Source: Astropecten irregularis
Lineage: Eukaryota > Echinodermata > Asteroidea > Paxillosida > Astropectinidae
NCBI GenBank assembly: GCA_963971285.1
Contig: OZ020255.1
Coordinates: 7,068,001 to 7,132,000, forward strand
Reading direction: 5' to 3'
Length of the DNA stretch: 64,000 nt
The translations under genes and the position numbers were made by a program. The notes below the pieces were generated by a model. The model worked only from the letters and a program-made list of their open reading frames with translations, ran no database searches and was not told the DNA's origin. Shown piece after piece: positions 36,486 to 47,516 of the stretch (position 1 is the stretch's first letter; the number at the start of each line of letters is the position of its first letter).

Positions 36486-36961
36486 GTCTAAGCGCAGTTT
36501 TTTTGCCGACTGCTCTGCCGTTTTGTCGCATACCGTGTAGTGCTATACTTGGATTTTCGGCCATGAACATGACTTTGGAATTTGACAAAGCTCATACTTT
36601 CCTGTAGAGTACATCTGGGGCTACATTTAATGCAAGTTTCAGCTCGATTGCCTCAGTATTGAGGGAGAAATTTCAAACTCTAGCAGAAAAAAGTGTCTCC
36701 TAGTCTAAGTGCAGTTTTTCTGCCGACTGCTCTGCCGTTTTGTCGCATAGCGTGTGGTGCTATACTTGGATTTTCGGCCATGAACATGACTTTGGAATTT
36801 GGCACAGCTCATACTTCCATTTAAAGTACATCTGGGGCTACATTTCGTGCAAGTTTCAGCTCGATTGCCTCTGTATTGAGGGAGAAAATACAAACTCTAA
36901 CAGAAAAAAGTGTTTCATAGTCTAAGTGCAGGTTTTTTTTTGCCGCGTGCTCTGCCGTTTT

Positions 36962-37048
36962 GTCGCATAGCGTGTGGTGCTATACTTGGATTTTCGGCCT
37001 TGAACATGACTTTGGAATTTGGCACTGCTCATACTTTCCTGCCGTTTT
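36962..37048. repeat. Truncated array-1 monomer (87 bp)
   Basis: The interval between successive GTCGCATAGCG landmarks is only 87 bp, about 130 bp short. The sequence jumps from ACTTTCCTG (normally followed by TAGAG) to CCGTTTTGTCGC. The junction uses a microhomology of a few bases (CTG) shared by ACTTTCCTG and CTCTG. It lies about 500 bp to the right of the transposon. Confidence 0.85.
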
Positions 37049-37263
37049 GTCGCATAGCGTGTGGTGCTATACTTGGATATTCGGCCATGAACATGACTTT
37101 GGAATTTGGCACAGCTCATACTTTCATTTAGAGTACATCTGGGGCTACATTTCGTGCAAGTTTCAGCTCGATTGCCTCTGTATTGAGGGAGAAATTTCAA
37201 ACTCTAACAGAAAAAAGTGTCTCATAGTCTAAGTGCAGTTTTTCTACCGACTGCTCTGCCGTT

Positions 37264-38067
37264 TTGTCGCATAGCGTGTGGTGCTATACTTGGATATTCA
37301 GCCATGAACATGACTTTGGAATTTGGCACAGCTCATTCTTTCCTGTAGAGAACATCTGGGGCTACATTTCGTGCAAGTTTCAGCTCGATTGCCTAAGTAT
37401 TGAGGGAGAAATTTCAAACTCTAGCAGAAAAAAGTGTCTCATAGTCTAAGTGCAGTTTTTCTGCCGACTGCTCTGCCGTTTTGTCGCATAGCGTGTGGTG
37501 CTATACTTGGATTTTCGGCCATGAACATGACTTTGGAATTTGGCACAGCTCATACTTTCCTGTAGAGAACATCTGGGGCTACATTTCGTGGAAGTTTCAG
37601 CTCGATTGCCTAAGTATTGAGGGAGAAATTTCAAACTCTAGCAGAAAAAAGTGTCTCATAGTCTAAGTGCAGTTTTTCTGCCGACTGCTCTGCCGTTTTG
37701 TCGCATAGCGTGTGGTGCTATACTTGGATATTCAGCCATGAACATGACTTTGGAATTTGGCACAGCTCATACTTTCCTGTAGAGAACATCTGGGGCTACA
37801 TTTCGTGCAAGTTTCAGCTCGATTGCCTCAGTATTGAGGGAGAAATTTCAAACTCTAGCAGAAAAAAGTGTCTCCTAGTCTAAGCGCAGTTTTTTTGCCG
37901 CCTGCTCTGCCGTTTGTCGCATAGCGTGTGGTGCTATACTTGGATTTTCGGCCATGAACATGTCTTTGGAATTTGGCACAGCTCAAACTTTCCTGTAGAG
38001 AACATCTGGGGCTACATTTCGTGCAAGTTTCAGCTCGATTGCCTAAGTATTGAGGGAGAAATTTCAA
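37264..38067. repeat. Four-monomer block shared across the transposon (copy 2)
   Basis: Partner of the block at 28,542-29,345. The first monomer, with CTACCGACTG and GGATATTCAGCC, is even closer to the monomers at 30,921 and 31,788. The block is therefore a mosaic of two earlier neighbourhoods rather than a simple copy. Confidence 0.75.
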
Positions 38068-38654
38068 ACTCTAGCAGAAAAAAGTGTCTCATAGTCTAAG
38101 TGCAGTTTTTCTGCCGACTGCTCTGCCGTTTTGTCGCATAGCGTGTGGTGCTATACTTGGATATGCGGCCATGAACATGACTTTGGAATTTGGCACAGCT
38201 CATACTTTCCTGTAGAGTACATCTGGGGCTACATTTCGTGCAAGTTTCAGCTCGATTGCCTCAGTATTGAGGGAGAAATTTCAAACTCTAGCAGAAAAAA
38301 GTGTCTCCTAGTCTAAGCGCAGTTTTTTTGCCGCCTTCTCTGCCGTTTGTCGCATAGCGTGTGGTGATATACTTGGATTTTCGGCCATGAACATGACTTT
38401 GGAATTTGGCACAGCTCATACTTTCCTGTAGAGAACATCTGGGGCTACATTTCGTGCAAGTTTCAGCTCGATTGCCTCAGTATTGAGGGAGAAATTTCAA
38501 ACTCTAACAGAAAAAAGTGTCTCCTAGTCTAAGCGCAGTTTTTTTGCCGCCTTCTCTGCCGTTTGTCGCATAGCGTGTGGTGCTATACTTGGATTTTCGG
38601 CCATGAACATGACTTTGGAATTTGGCACAGCTCATACTTTCCTGTAGAGAACAT

Positions 38655-41600
38655 CTGGGGCTACATTTCGTGCAAGTTTCAGCTCGATTGCCTCAGTATT
38701 GAGGGAGAAATTTCAAACTCTAGCAGAAAAAAGTGTCTCCTAGTCTAAGCGCAGTTTTTTTGCCGCCTTCTCTGCCGTTTGTCGCATAGCGTGTGGTGCT
38801 ATACTTGGATTTTCGGCCATGAACATGACTTTGGAATTTGGCACAGCTCATACTTTCCTGTAGAGTACACCTGGGGCTACATTTCGTGCAAGTTTCAGCT
38901 CGATTGCCTCAGTATTGAGGGAGAAATTTCAAACTCTAGCAGAAAAAAGTTTCTCCTAGTCTAAGCTCAGTTTTTTTGCCGCCTGCTCTGCCGTTTGTCG
39001 CATAGCGTGTGGTGCTATACTTGGATATTCGGCCATGAACATGACTTTGGAATTTGGCACTGCTCATACTTTCCTGTAGAGAACATCTGGGGCTACATTT
39101 CGTGCAAGTTTCAGCTCGATTGCCTAAGTATTGAGGGAGAAATTTCAAACTCTAGCAGATAGTCTAAGTGCAGTTTTTCTGCCGACTGCTCTGCCGTTTT
39201 GTCGCATAGCGTGTGGTGCTATACTTGGATATTCGGCCATGAACATGACTTTGGAATTTGGCACAGCTCATACTTTCCTGTAGAAAACATCTGGGGCTAC
39301 ATTTCGTGCAAGTTTCAGCTCGATTGCCTAAGTATTGAGGGAGAAATTTCAAACTCTAACAGAAAAAAGTGTCTCATAGTCTAAGCGCAGTTTTTTGCCG
39401 CCTTCTCTGCCGTTTGTCGCATAGCGTGTGGTGCTATACTTGGATATTCGGCCATGAACATGACTTTGGAATTTGGCACAGCTCATACTTTCCTGTAGAG
39501 TACATCTGGGGCTACATTTCGGGCAAGTTTCAGCTCGATTGCCTCAGTATTGAGGGAGAAATTTCAAACTCTAGCAGAAAAAAGTGTCTCCTAGTCTAAG
39601 CGCAGTTTTTCTGCCGACTGCTCTGCCGTTTTGTCGCATAGCGTGTGGTGCTATACTTGGATATTCGGCCATGAACATGACTTTGGAATTTGGCACAGCT
39701 CATACTTTCCTGTAGAGAACATCTGGGGCTACATTTCTTGCAAGTTTCAGCTCGATTGCCTCTGTATTGAGGGAGAAATTGCAAACTCTAACAGAAAAAA
39801 GTGTCTCATAGTCTAAGTGCAGGGTTTTTTTTGCCGCGTGCTCTGCCGTTTTGTCGCATAGCGTGTGGTGCTATACTTGGATTTTCGGCCATGAACATGA
39901 CTTTGGAATTTGGCACAGCTCATACTTTCCTGTAGAGAACATCTGGGGCTACATTTCGTGCAAGTTTCAGCTCGATTGCCTAAGTATTGAGGGAGAAATT
40001 TCAAACTCTAGCAGAAAAAAGTGTCTCATAGTCTAAGTGCAGTTTTTCTGCCGACTGCTCTGCCGTTTTGTCGCATAGCGTGTGGTGCTATACTTGGATA
40101 TGCGGCCATGAACATGACTTTGGAATTTGGCACAGCTCATACTTTCCTGTAGAGAACATCTGGGGCTACATTTCGTGCAAGTTTCAGCTCGATTGCCTAA
40201 GTATTGAGGGAGAAATTTCAAACTCTAGCAGAAAAAAGTGTCTCATAGTCTAAGTGCAGTTTTTCTGCCGACTGCTCTGCCGTTTTGTCGCATAGCGTGT
40301 GGTGCTATACTTGGATATGCGGCCATGAACATGACTTTGGAATTTGGCACAGCTCATACTTTCCTGTAGAATACACCTGGGGCTACATTTCGTGCAAGTT
40401 TCAGCTCGATTGCCTCAGTATTGAGGGAGAAATTTCAAACTCTAGCAGAAAAAAGTGTCTCCTAGTCTAAGTGCAGGGTTTTTTTTGCCGCGTGCTCTGC
40501 CGTTTTGTCACATAGCGTGTGGTGCTATACTTGGATTTTCGGCCATGAACATGACTTTGGAATTTGGCACAGCTCAAACTTTCCTGTAGAGAACATCTGG
40601 GGCTACATTTCGTGCAAGTTTTAGCTCGATTGCCTCAGTATTGAGGGAGAAATTTCAAACTCTAGCAGAAAAAAGTGTCTCCTAGTCTAAGCGCAGTTTT
40701 TTTGCCGCCTTCTCTGCCGTTTGTCGCATAGCGTGTGGTGCTATACTTGGATTTTCGGCCATGAACATGACTTTGGAATTTGGCACAGCTCATACTTTCC
40801 TGTAGAGAACATCTGGGGCTACATTTCGTGCAAGTTTCAGCTCGATTGCCTAAGTATTGAGGGAGAAATTTCAAACTCTAGCAGAAAAAAGTGTCTCATA
40901 GTCTAAGTGCAGTTTTTCTGCCGACTGCTCTGCCGTTTTGTCGCATAGCGTGTGGTGCTATACTTGGATTTTCGGCCATGAACATGACTTTGGAATTTGG
41001 CACAGCTCATACTTTCCTGTAGAGTACATCTGGGGCTACATTTCGTGCAAGTTTCAGCTCGATTGCCTCAGTATTGAGGGAGAAATTTCAAACTCTAGCA
41101 GAAAAAAGTGTCTCCTAGTCTAAGCGCAGTTTTTTTGCCGCCTTCTCTGCCGTTTGTCGCATAGCGTGTGGTGCTATACTTGGATTTTCGGCCATGAACA
41201 TGACTTTGGAATTTGGCACAGCTCATACTTTCCTGTAGAGTACACCTGGGGCTACATTTCGTGCAAGTTTCAGCTCGATTGCCTCAGTATTGAGGGAGAA
41301 ATTTCAAACTCTAGCAGAAAAAAGTTTCTCCTAGTCTAAGCTCAGTTTTTTTGCCGCCTGCTCTGCCGTTTGTCGCATAGCGTGTGGTGCTATACTTGGA
41401 TATTCGGCCATGAACATGACTTTGGAATTTGGCACTGCTCATACTTTCCTGTAGAGAACATCTGGGGCTACATTTCGTGCAAGTTTCAGCTCGATTGCCT
41501 AAGTATTGAGGGAGAAATTTCAAACTCTAGCAGATAGTCTAAGTGCAGTTTTTCTGCCGACTGCTCTGCCGTTTTGTCGCATAGCGTGTGGTGCTATACT

Positions 41601-43510
41601 TGGATATTCGGCCATGAACATGACTTTGGAATTTGGCACAGCTCATACTTTCCTGTAGAAAACATCTGGGGCTACATTTCGTGCAAGTTTCAGCTCGATT
41701 GCCTAAGTATTGAGGGAGAAATTTCAAACTCTAACAGAAAAAAGTGTCTCATAGTCTAAGCGCAGTTTTTTGCCGCCTTCTCTGCCGTTTGTCGCATAGC
41801 GTGTGGTGCTATACTTGGATATTCGGCCATGAACATGACTTTGGAATTTGGCACAGCTCATACTTTCCTGTAGAGTACATCTGGGGCTACATTTCGGGCA
41901 AGTTTCAGCTCGATTGCCTCAGTATTGAGGGAGAAATTTCAAACTCTAGCAGAAAAAAGTGTCTCCTAGTCTAAGCGCAGTTTTTCTGCCGACTGCTCTG
42001 CCGTTTTGTCGCATAGCGTGTGGTGCTATACTTGGATATTCGGCCATGAACATGACTTTGGAATTTGGCACAGCTCATACTTTCCTGTAGAGAACATCTG
42101 GGGCTACATTTCTTGCAAGTTTCAGCTCGATTGCCTCTGTATTGAGGGAGAAATTGCAAACTCTAACAGAAAAAAGTGTCTCATAGTCTAAGTGCAGGGT
42201 TTTTTTTGCCGCGTGCTCTGCCGTTTTGTCGCATAGCGTGTGGTGCTATACTTGGATTTTCGGCCATGAACATGACTTTGGAATTTGGCACAGCTCATAC
42301 TTTCCTGTAGAGAACATCTGGGGCTACATTTCGTGCAAGTTTCAGCTCGATTGCCTAAGTATTGAGGGAGAAATTTCAAACTCTAGCAGAAAAAAGTGTC
42401 TCATAGTCTAAGTGCAGTTTTTCTGCCGACTGCTCTGCCGTTTTGTCGCATAGCGTGTGGTGCTATACTTGGATATGCGGCCATGAACATGACTTTGGAA
42501 TTTGGCACAGCTCATACTTTCCTGTAGAGAACATCAGGGGCTACATTTCGTGCAAGTTTCAGCTCGATTGCCTAAGTATTGAGGGAGAAATTTCAAACTC
42601 TAGCAGAAAAAAGTGTCTCATAGTCTAAGTGCAGTTTTTCTGCCGACTGCTCTGCCGTTTTGTCGCATAGCGTGTGGTGCTATACTTGGATATGCGGCCA
42701 TGAACATGACTTTGGAATTTGGCACAGCTCATACTTTCCTGTAGAATACACCTGGGGCTACATTTCGTGCAAGTTTCAGCTCGATTGCCTCAGTATTGAG
42801 GGAGAAATTTCAAACTCTAGCAGAAAAAAGTGTCTCCTAGTCTAAGTGCAGGGTTTTTTTTGCCGCGTGCTCTGCCGTTTTGTCACATAGCGTGTGGTGC
42901 TATACTTGGATTTTCGGCCATGAACATGACTTTGGAATTTGGCACAGCTCAAACTTTCCTGTAGAGAACATCTGGGGCTACATTTCGTGCAAGTTTTAGC
43001 TCGATTGCCTCAGTATTGAGGGAGAAATTTCAAACTCTAGCAGAAAAAAGTGTCTCCTAGTCTAAGCGCAGTTTTTTTGCCGCCTTCTCTGCCGTTTGTC
43101 GCATAGCGTGTGGTGCTATACTTGGATTTTCGGCCATGAACATGACTTTGGAATTTGGCACAGCTCATACTTTCCTGTAGAGAACATCTGGGGCTACATT
43201 TCGTGCAAGTTTCAGCTCGATTGCCTAAGTATTGAGGGAGAAATTTCAAACTCTAGCAGAAAAAAGTGTCTCATAGTCTAAGTGCAGTTTTTCTGCCGAC
43301 TGCTCTGCCGTTTTGTCGCATAGCGTGTGGTGCTATACTTGGATTTTCGGCCATGAACATGACTTTGGAATTTGGCACAGCTCATACTTTCCTGTAGAGT
43401 ACATCTGGGGCTACATTTCGTGCAAGTTTCAGCTCGATTGCCTCAGTATTGAGGGAGAAATTTCAAACTCTAGCAGAAAAAAGTGTCTCCTAGTCTAAGC
43501 GCAGTTTTTT
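38655..43510. repeat. Tandem higher-order repeat, 2,375 bp (11 monomers) x2
   Basis: About 38,655-41,029 and 41,030-43,404 (similarity running on to about 43,510) are almost identical at a constant offset of 2,375. Both copies carry a shortened junction where AAAAAAGTGTCTCA is missing (GCAGATAGTCTAAG near 39,155 and 41,530), CATTTCGGGCAAG (39,517/41,892) and GAATACACCTGG (40,369/42,744). The difference I noticed is CATCTGGGGC near 40,158 versus CATCAGGGGC near 42,533. By eye it is one of the youngest duplications in the window. Confidence 0.9.
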
Positions 43511-45390
43511 TGCCGCCTGCTCTGCCGTTTGTCGCATAGCGTGTGGTGCTATACTTGGATTTTCGGCCATGAACATGACTTTGGAATTTGGCACAGCTCA
43601 TACTTTCATTTGGAGTACATCTGGGGCTACATTTCGTGCAAGTTTCAGCTCGATTGCCTCTGTATTGAGGGAGAAATTTCAAACTCTAACAGAAAAAAGT
43701 GTCTCCTAGTCTAAGTGCAGGGTTTTTTTTGCCGCGTGCTCTGTCGTTTTGTCGCATAGCGTGTGGTGCTATACTTGGATATTCGGCCATGAACATGACT
43801 TTGGAATTTGGCACAGCTCATACTTTCCTGTAGAGAACATCTGGGGCTACATTTCGTGCAAGTTTCAGCTCGATTGCCTAAGTATTGAGGGAGAAATTTC
43901 AAACTCTAGCAGAAAAAAGTGTCTCCTAGTCTAAGCGCAGTTTTTTTGCCGCCTTCTCTGCCGTTTGTCGCATAGCGTGTGGTGCTATACTTGGATTTTC
44001 GGCCATGAACATGACTTTGGAATTTGGCACAGCTCATACTTTCCTGTAGAGAACATCTGGGGCTACATTTCGTGCAAGTTTCAGCTCGATTGCCTAAGTA
44101 TTGAGGGAGAAATTTCAAACTCTAGCAGAAAAAAGTGTCTCATAGTCTAAGTGCAGTTTTTCTGCCGACTGCTCTGCCGTTTTGTCGCATAGCGTGTGGT
44201 GCTATACTTGGATATGCGGCCATGAACATGACTTTGGAATTTGGCACAGCTCATACTTTCCTGTAGAATACACCTGGGGCTACATTTCGTGCAAGTTTCA
44301 GCTCGATTGCCTAAGTATTGAGGGAGAAATTTCAAACTCTAGCAGAAAAAAGTGTCTCCTAGTCTAAGCGCAGTTTTTTTGCCGCCTTCTCTGCCGTTTG
44401 TCGCATAGCGTGTGGTGCTATACTTGGATTTTCGGCCATGAACATGACTTTGGAATTTGGCACAGCTCATACTTTCCTGTAGAGAACACCTGGGGCTACA
44501 TTTCGTGCAAGTTTCAGCTCGATTGCCTAAGTATTGAGGGAGAAATTTCAAACTCTAGCAGAAAAAAGTGTCTCATAGTCTAAGTGCAGTTTTTCTGCCG
44601 ACTGCTCTGCCGTTTTGTCGCATAGCGTGTGGTGCTATACTTGGATTTTCGGCCATGAACATGTCTTTGGAATTTGGCACAGCTCATACTTTCCTGTAGA
44701 GTACATCTGGGGCTACATTTCGTGCAAGTTTCAGCTCGATTGCCTCAGTATTGAGGGAGAAATTTCAAACTCTAGCAGAAAAAAGTGTCTCCTAGTCTAA
44801 GCGCAGTTTTTTTGCCGCCTGCTCTGCCGTTTGTCGCATAGCGTGTGGTGCTATACTTGGATTTTCGGCCATGAACATGACTTTGGAATTTGGCACAGCT
44901 CATACTTTCATTTGGAGTACATCTGGGGCTACATTTCGTGCAAGTTTCAGCTCGATTGCCTCTGTATTGAGGGAGAAATTTCAAACTCTAACAGAAAAAA
45001 GTGTCTCCTAGTCTAAGTGCAGGGTTTTTTTTGCCGCGTGCTCTGTCGTTTTGTCGCATAGCGTGTGGTGCTATACTTGGATATTCGGCCATGAACATGA
45101 CTTTGGAATTTGGCACAGCTCATACTTTCCTGTAGAGAACATCTGGGGCTACATTTCGTGCAAGTTTCAGCTCGATTGCCTTTAGAAGTATTGAGGGAGA
45201 AATTTCAAACTCTAGCAGAAAAAAGTGTCTCCTAGTCTAAGCGCAGTTTTTTTGCCGCCTTCTCTGCCGTTTGTCGCATAGCGTGTGGTGCTATACTTGG
45301 ATTTTCGGCCATGAACATGACTTTGGAATTTGGCACAGCTCATACTTTCCTGTAGAGAACATCTGGGGCTACATTTCGTGCAAGTTTCAG
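43020..45390. repeat. Tandem higher-order repeat, 1,302 bp (6 monomers) x2
   Basis: About 43,020-44,320 recurs at about 44,322-45,390 (offset 1,302, becoming 1,306 after a small TTAG-like insertion at about 45,182 in GCCTTTAGAAGTATTG). Both copies carry CATTTGGAGTAC and GCTCTGTCGTTTTG. The repeat overlaps the end of the 2,375 bp duplication and ends just before the degraded right edge of array 1. Confidence 0.83.
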
Positions 45391-45830
45391 CTCGATTGCC
45401 TCTGTATTGAGGGAGAAATTGCAAACTCTAACAGAAAAAAGTGTCTCATAGTCTAAGTGCAGGGTTTTTTTTTGCCGCGTGCTCTGCCGTTTTGTCGCAT
45501 AGCGTGTGGTGCTATACTTGGATTTTAGGCCATGAACATGACTTTGGAATTTGGCACAGGTCATACTTTCCTGTAGAGTACATCTGGGGCTACATTTCGT
45601 GCAAGTTTCAGCTCGATTGCCTCAGTATTGAGGGATAAATTTCAAACTCTAGCAGAAAAAAGTGTCTCTAAGTCTAAGTGCAGTTTTTCTGCCGACTGCT
45701 CTGCCGTTTGTCGCATAGCGTGTGGTGCTATACTTGGATTTTCGGCCATGAACATGACTTAAGAATTTAGCGCAGCCAATACTATCCTGTAAAATACATC
45801 TGGGGCTACATTTCGTGCAAGTTTCAGCTC

Positions 45831-46093
45831 TACTACACGGTTATTAGTAATATAACTTGTATACATTATTTTGATGATTAAATAAAGCTGATGTCAAACA
45901 GGCGACCCAATGAGGGCGCTATTTTGTCAGATCCCCTTGTGGATTTTGATGATAAGAAATACTCATGGAAAAACTTATAAATGGAAAATCCGACTCAATG
46001 AGGGCGCTATTTTGTTAGTCCACTAATGATTAAAAAAACTGATATAAAACACTGACCCATGAGGGCGCTATTTTGTAAACAAACTTTCACAAG
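45831..46093. promoter_or_regulatory. Three GAGGGCGCTATTTTGT modules upstream of an ATG
   Basis: ATGAGGGCGCTATTTTGT occurs three times, at 45,910-45,927, 45,998-46,015 and 46,059-46,076. It sits in related 60-90 bp contexts (GATTAAA..GATNTAAA..GACCC). The last copy ends 17 bases before the ATG at 46,094, whose context CACAAGATGGAC resembles an AAGATGG start-site element. This could be a proximal promoter, or a small tandem repeat derived from a mobile element. The motif is seen directly; the regulatory role is inference. Confidence 0.35.
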
Positions 46094-46193
46094 ATGGACA
46101 CCACTGCTATGTGGGACAACAGCACAAAACATTTTGAGAAAAAATTGGTGTCTCCTTTCTTGCCCAGGACGAAGCAGATCTGGCAATTTCCAG
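46094..46193 (+). CDS. Possible first coding exon of an unrecognised gene (partial)
   Basis: An ATG opens a frame of 33 codons plus one base, beginning MDTTAMWDNSTK and ending near TKQIWQFP, where CAG|GTGAGAT forms a strong splice-donor match at 46,194. Without splicing the frame continues to a stop at 46,279. The codon content looks more protein-like (W, K, F, P mixed) than the frames in the satellites, and the ATG follows a threefold GC-rich motif. I do not recognise the protein and could not find a frame-compatible next exon in the island. Any continuation would have to lie elsewhere, possibly beyond array 2. It may be a chance frame. Confidence 0.18.
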
Positions 46194-47415
46194 GTGAGAT
46201 TGGTCTTGGGTTGACTATAGATTATCTTGAATACATTTTTAGCTCAGGACGAAGTATTTTTGTAGCTTTTTTGCAGTAGATTTTAAAAGCTGTCTGACAG
46301 TCAGTGAATGACAAGTTGACAACACACTAAGTTACTTGTCACTAGCTATGTTGTCTTCATCGTGAGCAACTTAGAACAACTCGCAGCCAGGATTGAGGTT
46401 TAAAATAGCCCTTTTCTTATTCCAAAAGCACTTGGAATATTTTACCAACGCTCCCTTTGGCACAATAGCACAATTCAAAACACTGTGTTCGCTGAGACAA
46501 AATAATGTGTGACAATCTTGCCAGCATTTTCTAGCTAGTGCAGGGAGTCGACAGTGCATGTGTATACCCGTGTGCAGTGCAGTTATTTATGTTGCATGCC
46601 TGTTGAGTGCGATTTGTTGTGTCTCTGTCCTTATCTAATCTTTGCCTTGGAACTAAAAACACCTGGAAATATTAAGCTTGCTCACATAAAACAGGGATAC
46701 GACTATCAGCAGTTTGCATGAGGTTTGTTAATCATGGTAACTCTCTTCTTACACTTTTACTTCTAACTCTTCTATTGTGGAACATTTGGTGATAGTGTAT
46801 GTTAGGCCACTTAAGCAGATAATGGCTTTAATGGTAATATCATAATGGTTTTATCAAAGAAATGCAAATTATGGGCAAAAACATCAAGACAGATAATTAA
46901 CAGTCTTTTGTGAAAATGTCAGTCCCTTACGGCATGTACGGTGCCCACTTCCTGAGAAAAATACAGCCACAGTATTTCTTTAAGTCTTTTATCTTTTATT
47001 TTTGATCTTTTAAAAGATCAAAACGATTTTTGGTCGTTGTTTTACCAATTTCTGGATATATACACCATTTCAGGCGGAAAAATGTTAACTGCATACATGT
47101 TTCTACCACTACCATCGTCATACCCTGTAACTAAGTTGTACGTAAAATCTGTGAACATTTCTGTTTTGGTTTCTTACCAAAGTACATGTATGATAAAAGC
47201 CCTGTCAAGTTTCCACAATTGTAACCTTAATATTCAAGAGGACTGTTACCACCACCAAGATATTTAGGCGACTAACTTTACAAAAGTGGTTTAAGCTACA
47301 ATCAGTGGCCTTAATTACACTATTAGTAATACCATACATTTTCTCCATTGACCACCTTCAATTTTTTCTGTTTTTCATTATTCCTGATTGGTAGGCCTTG
47401 CTAAAAATCCATAAG
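46194..47415. other. Unique AT-rich DNA, no gene recognised
   Basis: Single-copy sequence, probably intronic or intergenic. The open frames here (46,371-46,559 minus; 47,037-47,267 plus) are short and match no family I know. The one striking structure is the 24 bp palindrome listed separately. No tRNA, no microsatellite of note and no satellite monomer is visible. Confidence 0.6.
47000..47023. repeat. 24 bp perfect palindrome
   Basis: The arm TTTTGATCTTTT is followed immediately by its reverse complement AAAAGATCAAAA, with no spacer. It can form a cruciform or an RNA hairpin, but there is no sign of a transcription unit ending here. Confidence 0.8.
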
Positions 47416-47477
47416 CTCTTTTGAAGATGAAGACAGTGATAAAGTCCAGGAACTGCCTAACAAGAAAGATTTGATCG
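47416..47477 (+). other. Possible small internal exon (acidic)
   Basis: Between an AG at 47,414-47,415 and a strong donor CG|GTGAGT at 47,478, one frame is open for 20 codons and reads SFEDEDSDKVQELPNKKDLI, an acidic, hydrophilic peptide typical of linker segments. Against it: the AG is weakly supported, because a better pyrimidine-rich acceptor at 47,393-47,394 leads into stops in all frames. Its reading phase also does not fit a direct join to the candidate exon ending at 46,193. No family is recognised. Confidence 0.12.
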
Positions 47478-47516
47478 GTGAGTAGAACCCTTCATTACTG
47501 CATTTTAACAATGGAA

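Larger units (their letters stand above)
36484..45830. repeat. Satellite array 1, right segment
   Basis: The same satellite resumes after the transposon, with about 43 monomers, mostly 216-217 bp. It is more homogeneous than the left part, and PVE-type monomers (TTTCCTGTAGAG) predominate. The array ends inside a monomer: after GTGCAAGTTTCAGCTC at 45,815-45,830 the sequence turns into unrelated DNA. The last monomer (about 45,705-45,830) is clearly more diverged than internal ones, with CTTAAGAATTTAGCGCAGCC in place of the usual CTTTGGAATTTGGCACAGCT. Degraded edge monomers are common in satellites because edges escape homogenisation by unequal exchange (established knowledge). Confidence 0.96.

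Noticed and set aside
1..45830. CRISPR array
   Set aside because: The whole 217 bp unit is repeated without unique spacers, the context is eukaryotic, and no associated genes are present. This is satellite DNA.
46371..46559. 62-codon minus-strand open frame in the unique island
   Set aside because: No recognisable motif and no start or splice context that stands out; likely chance.
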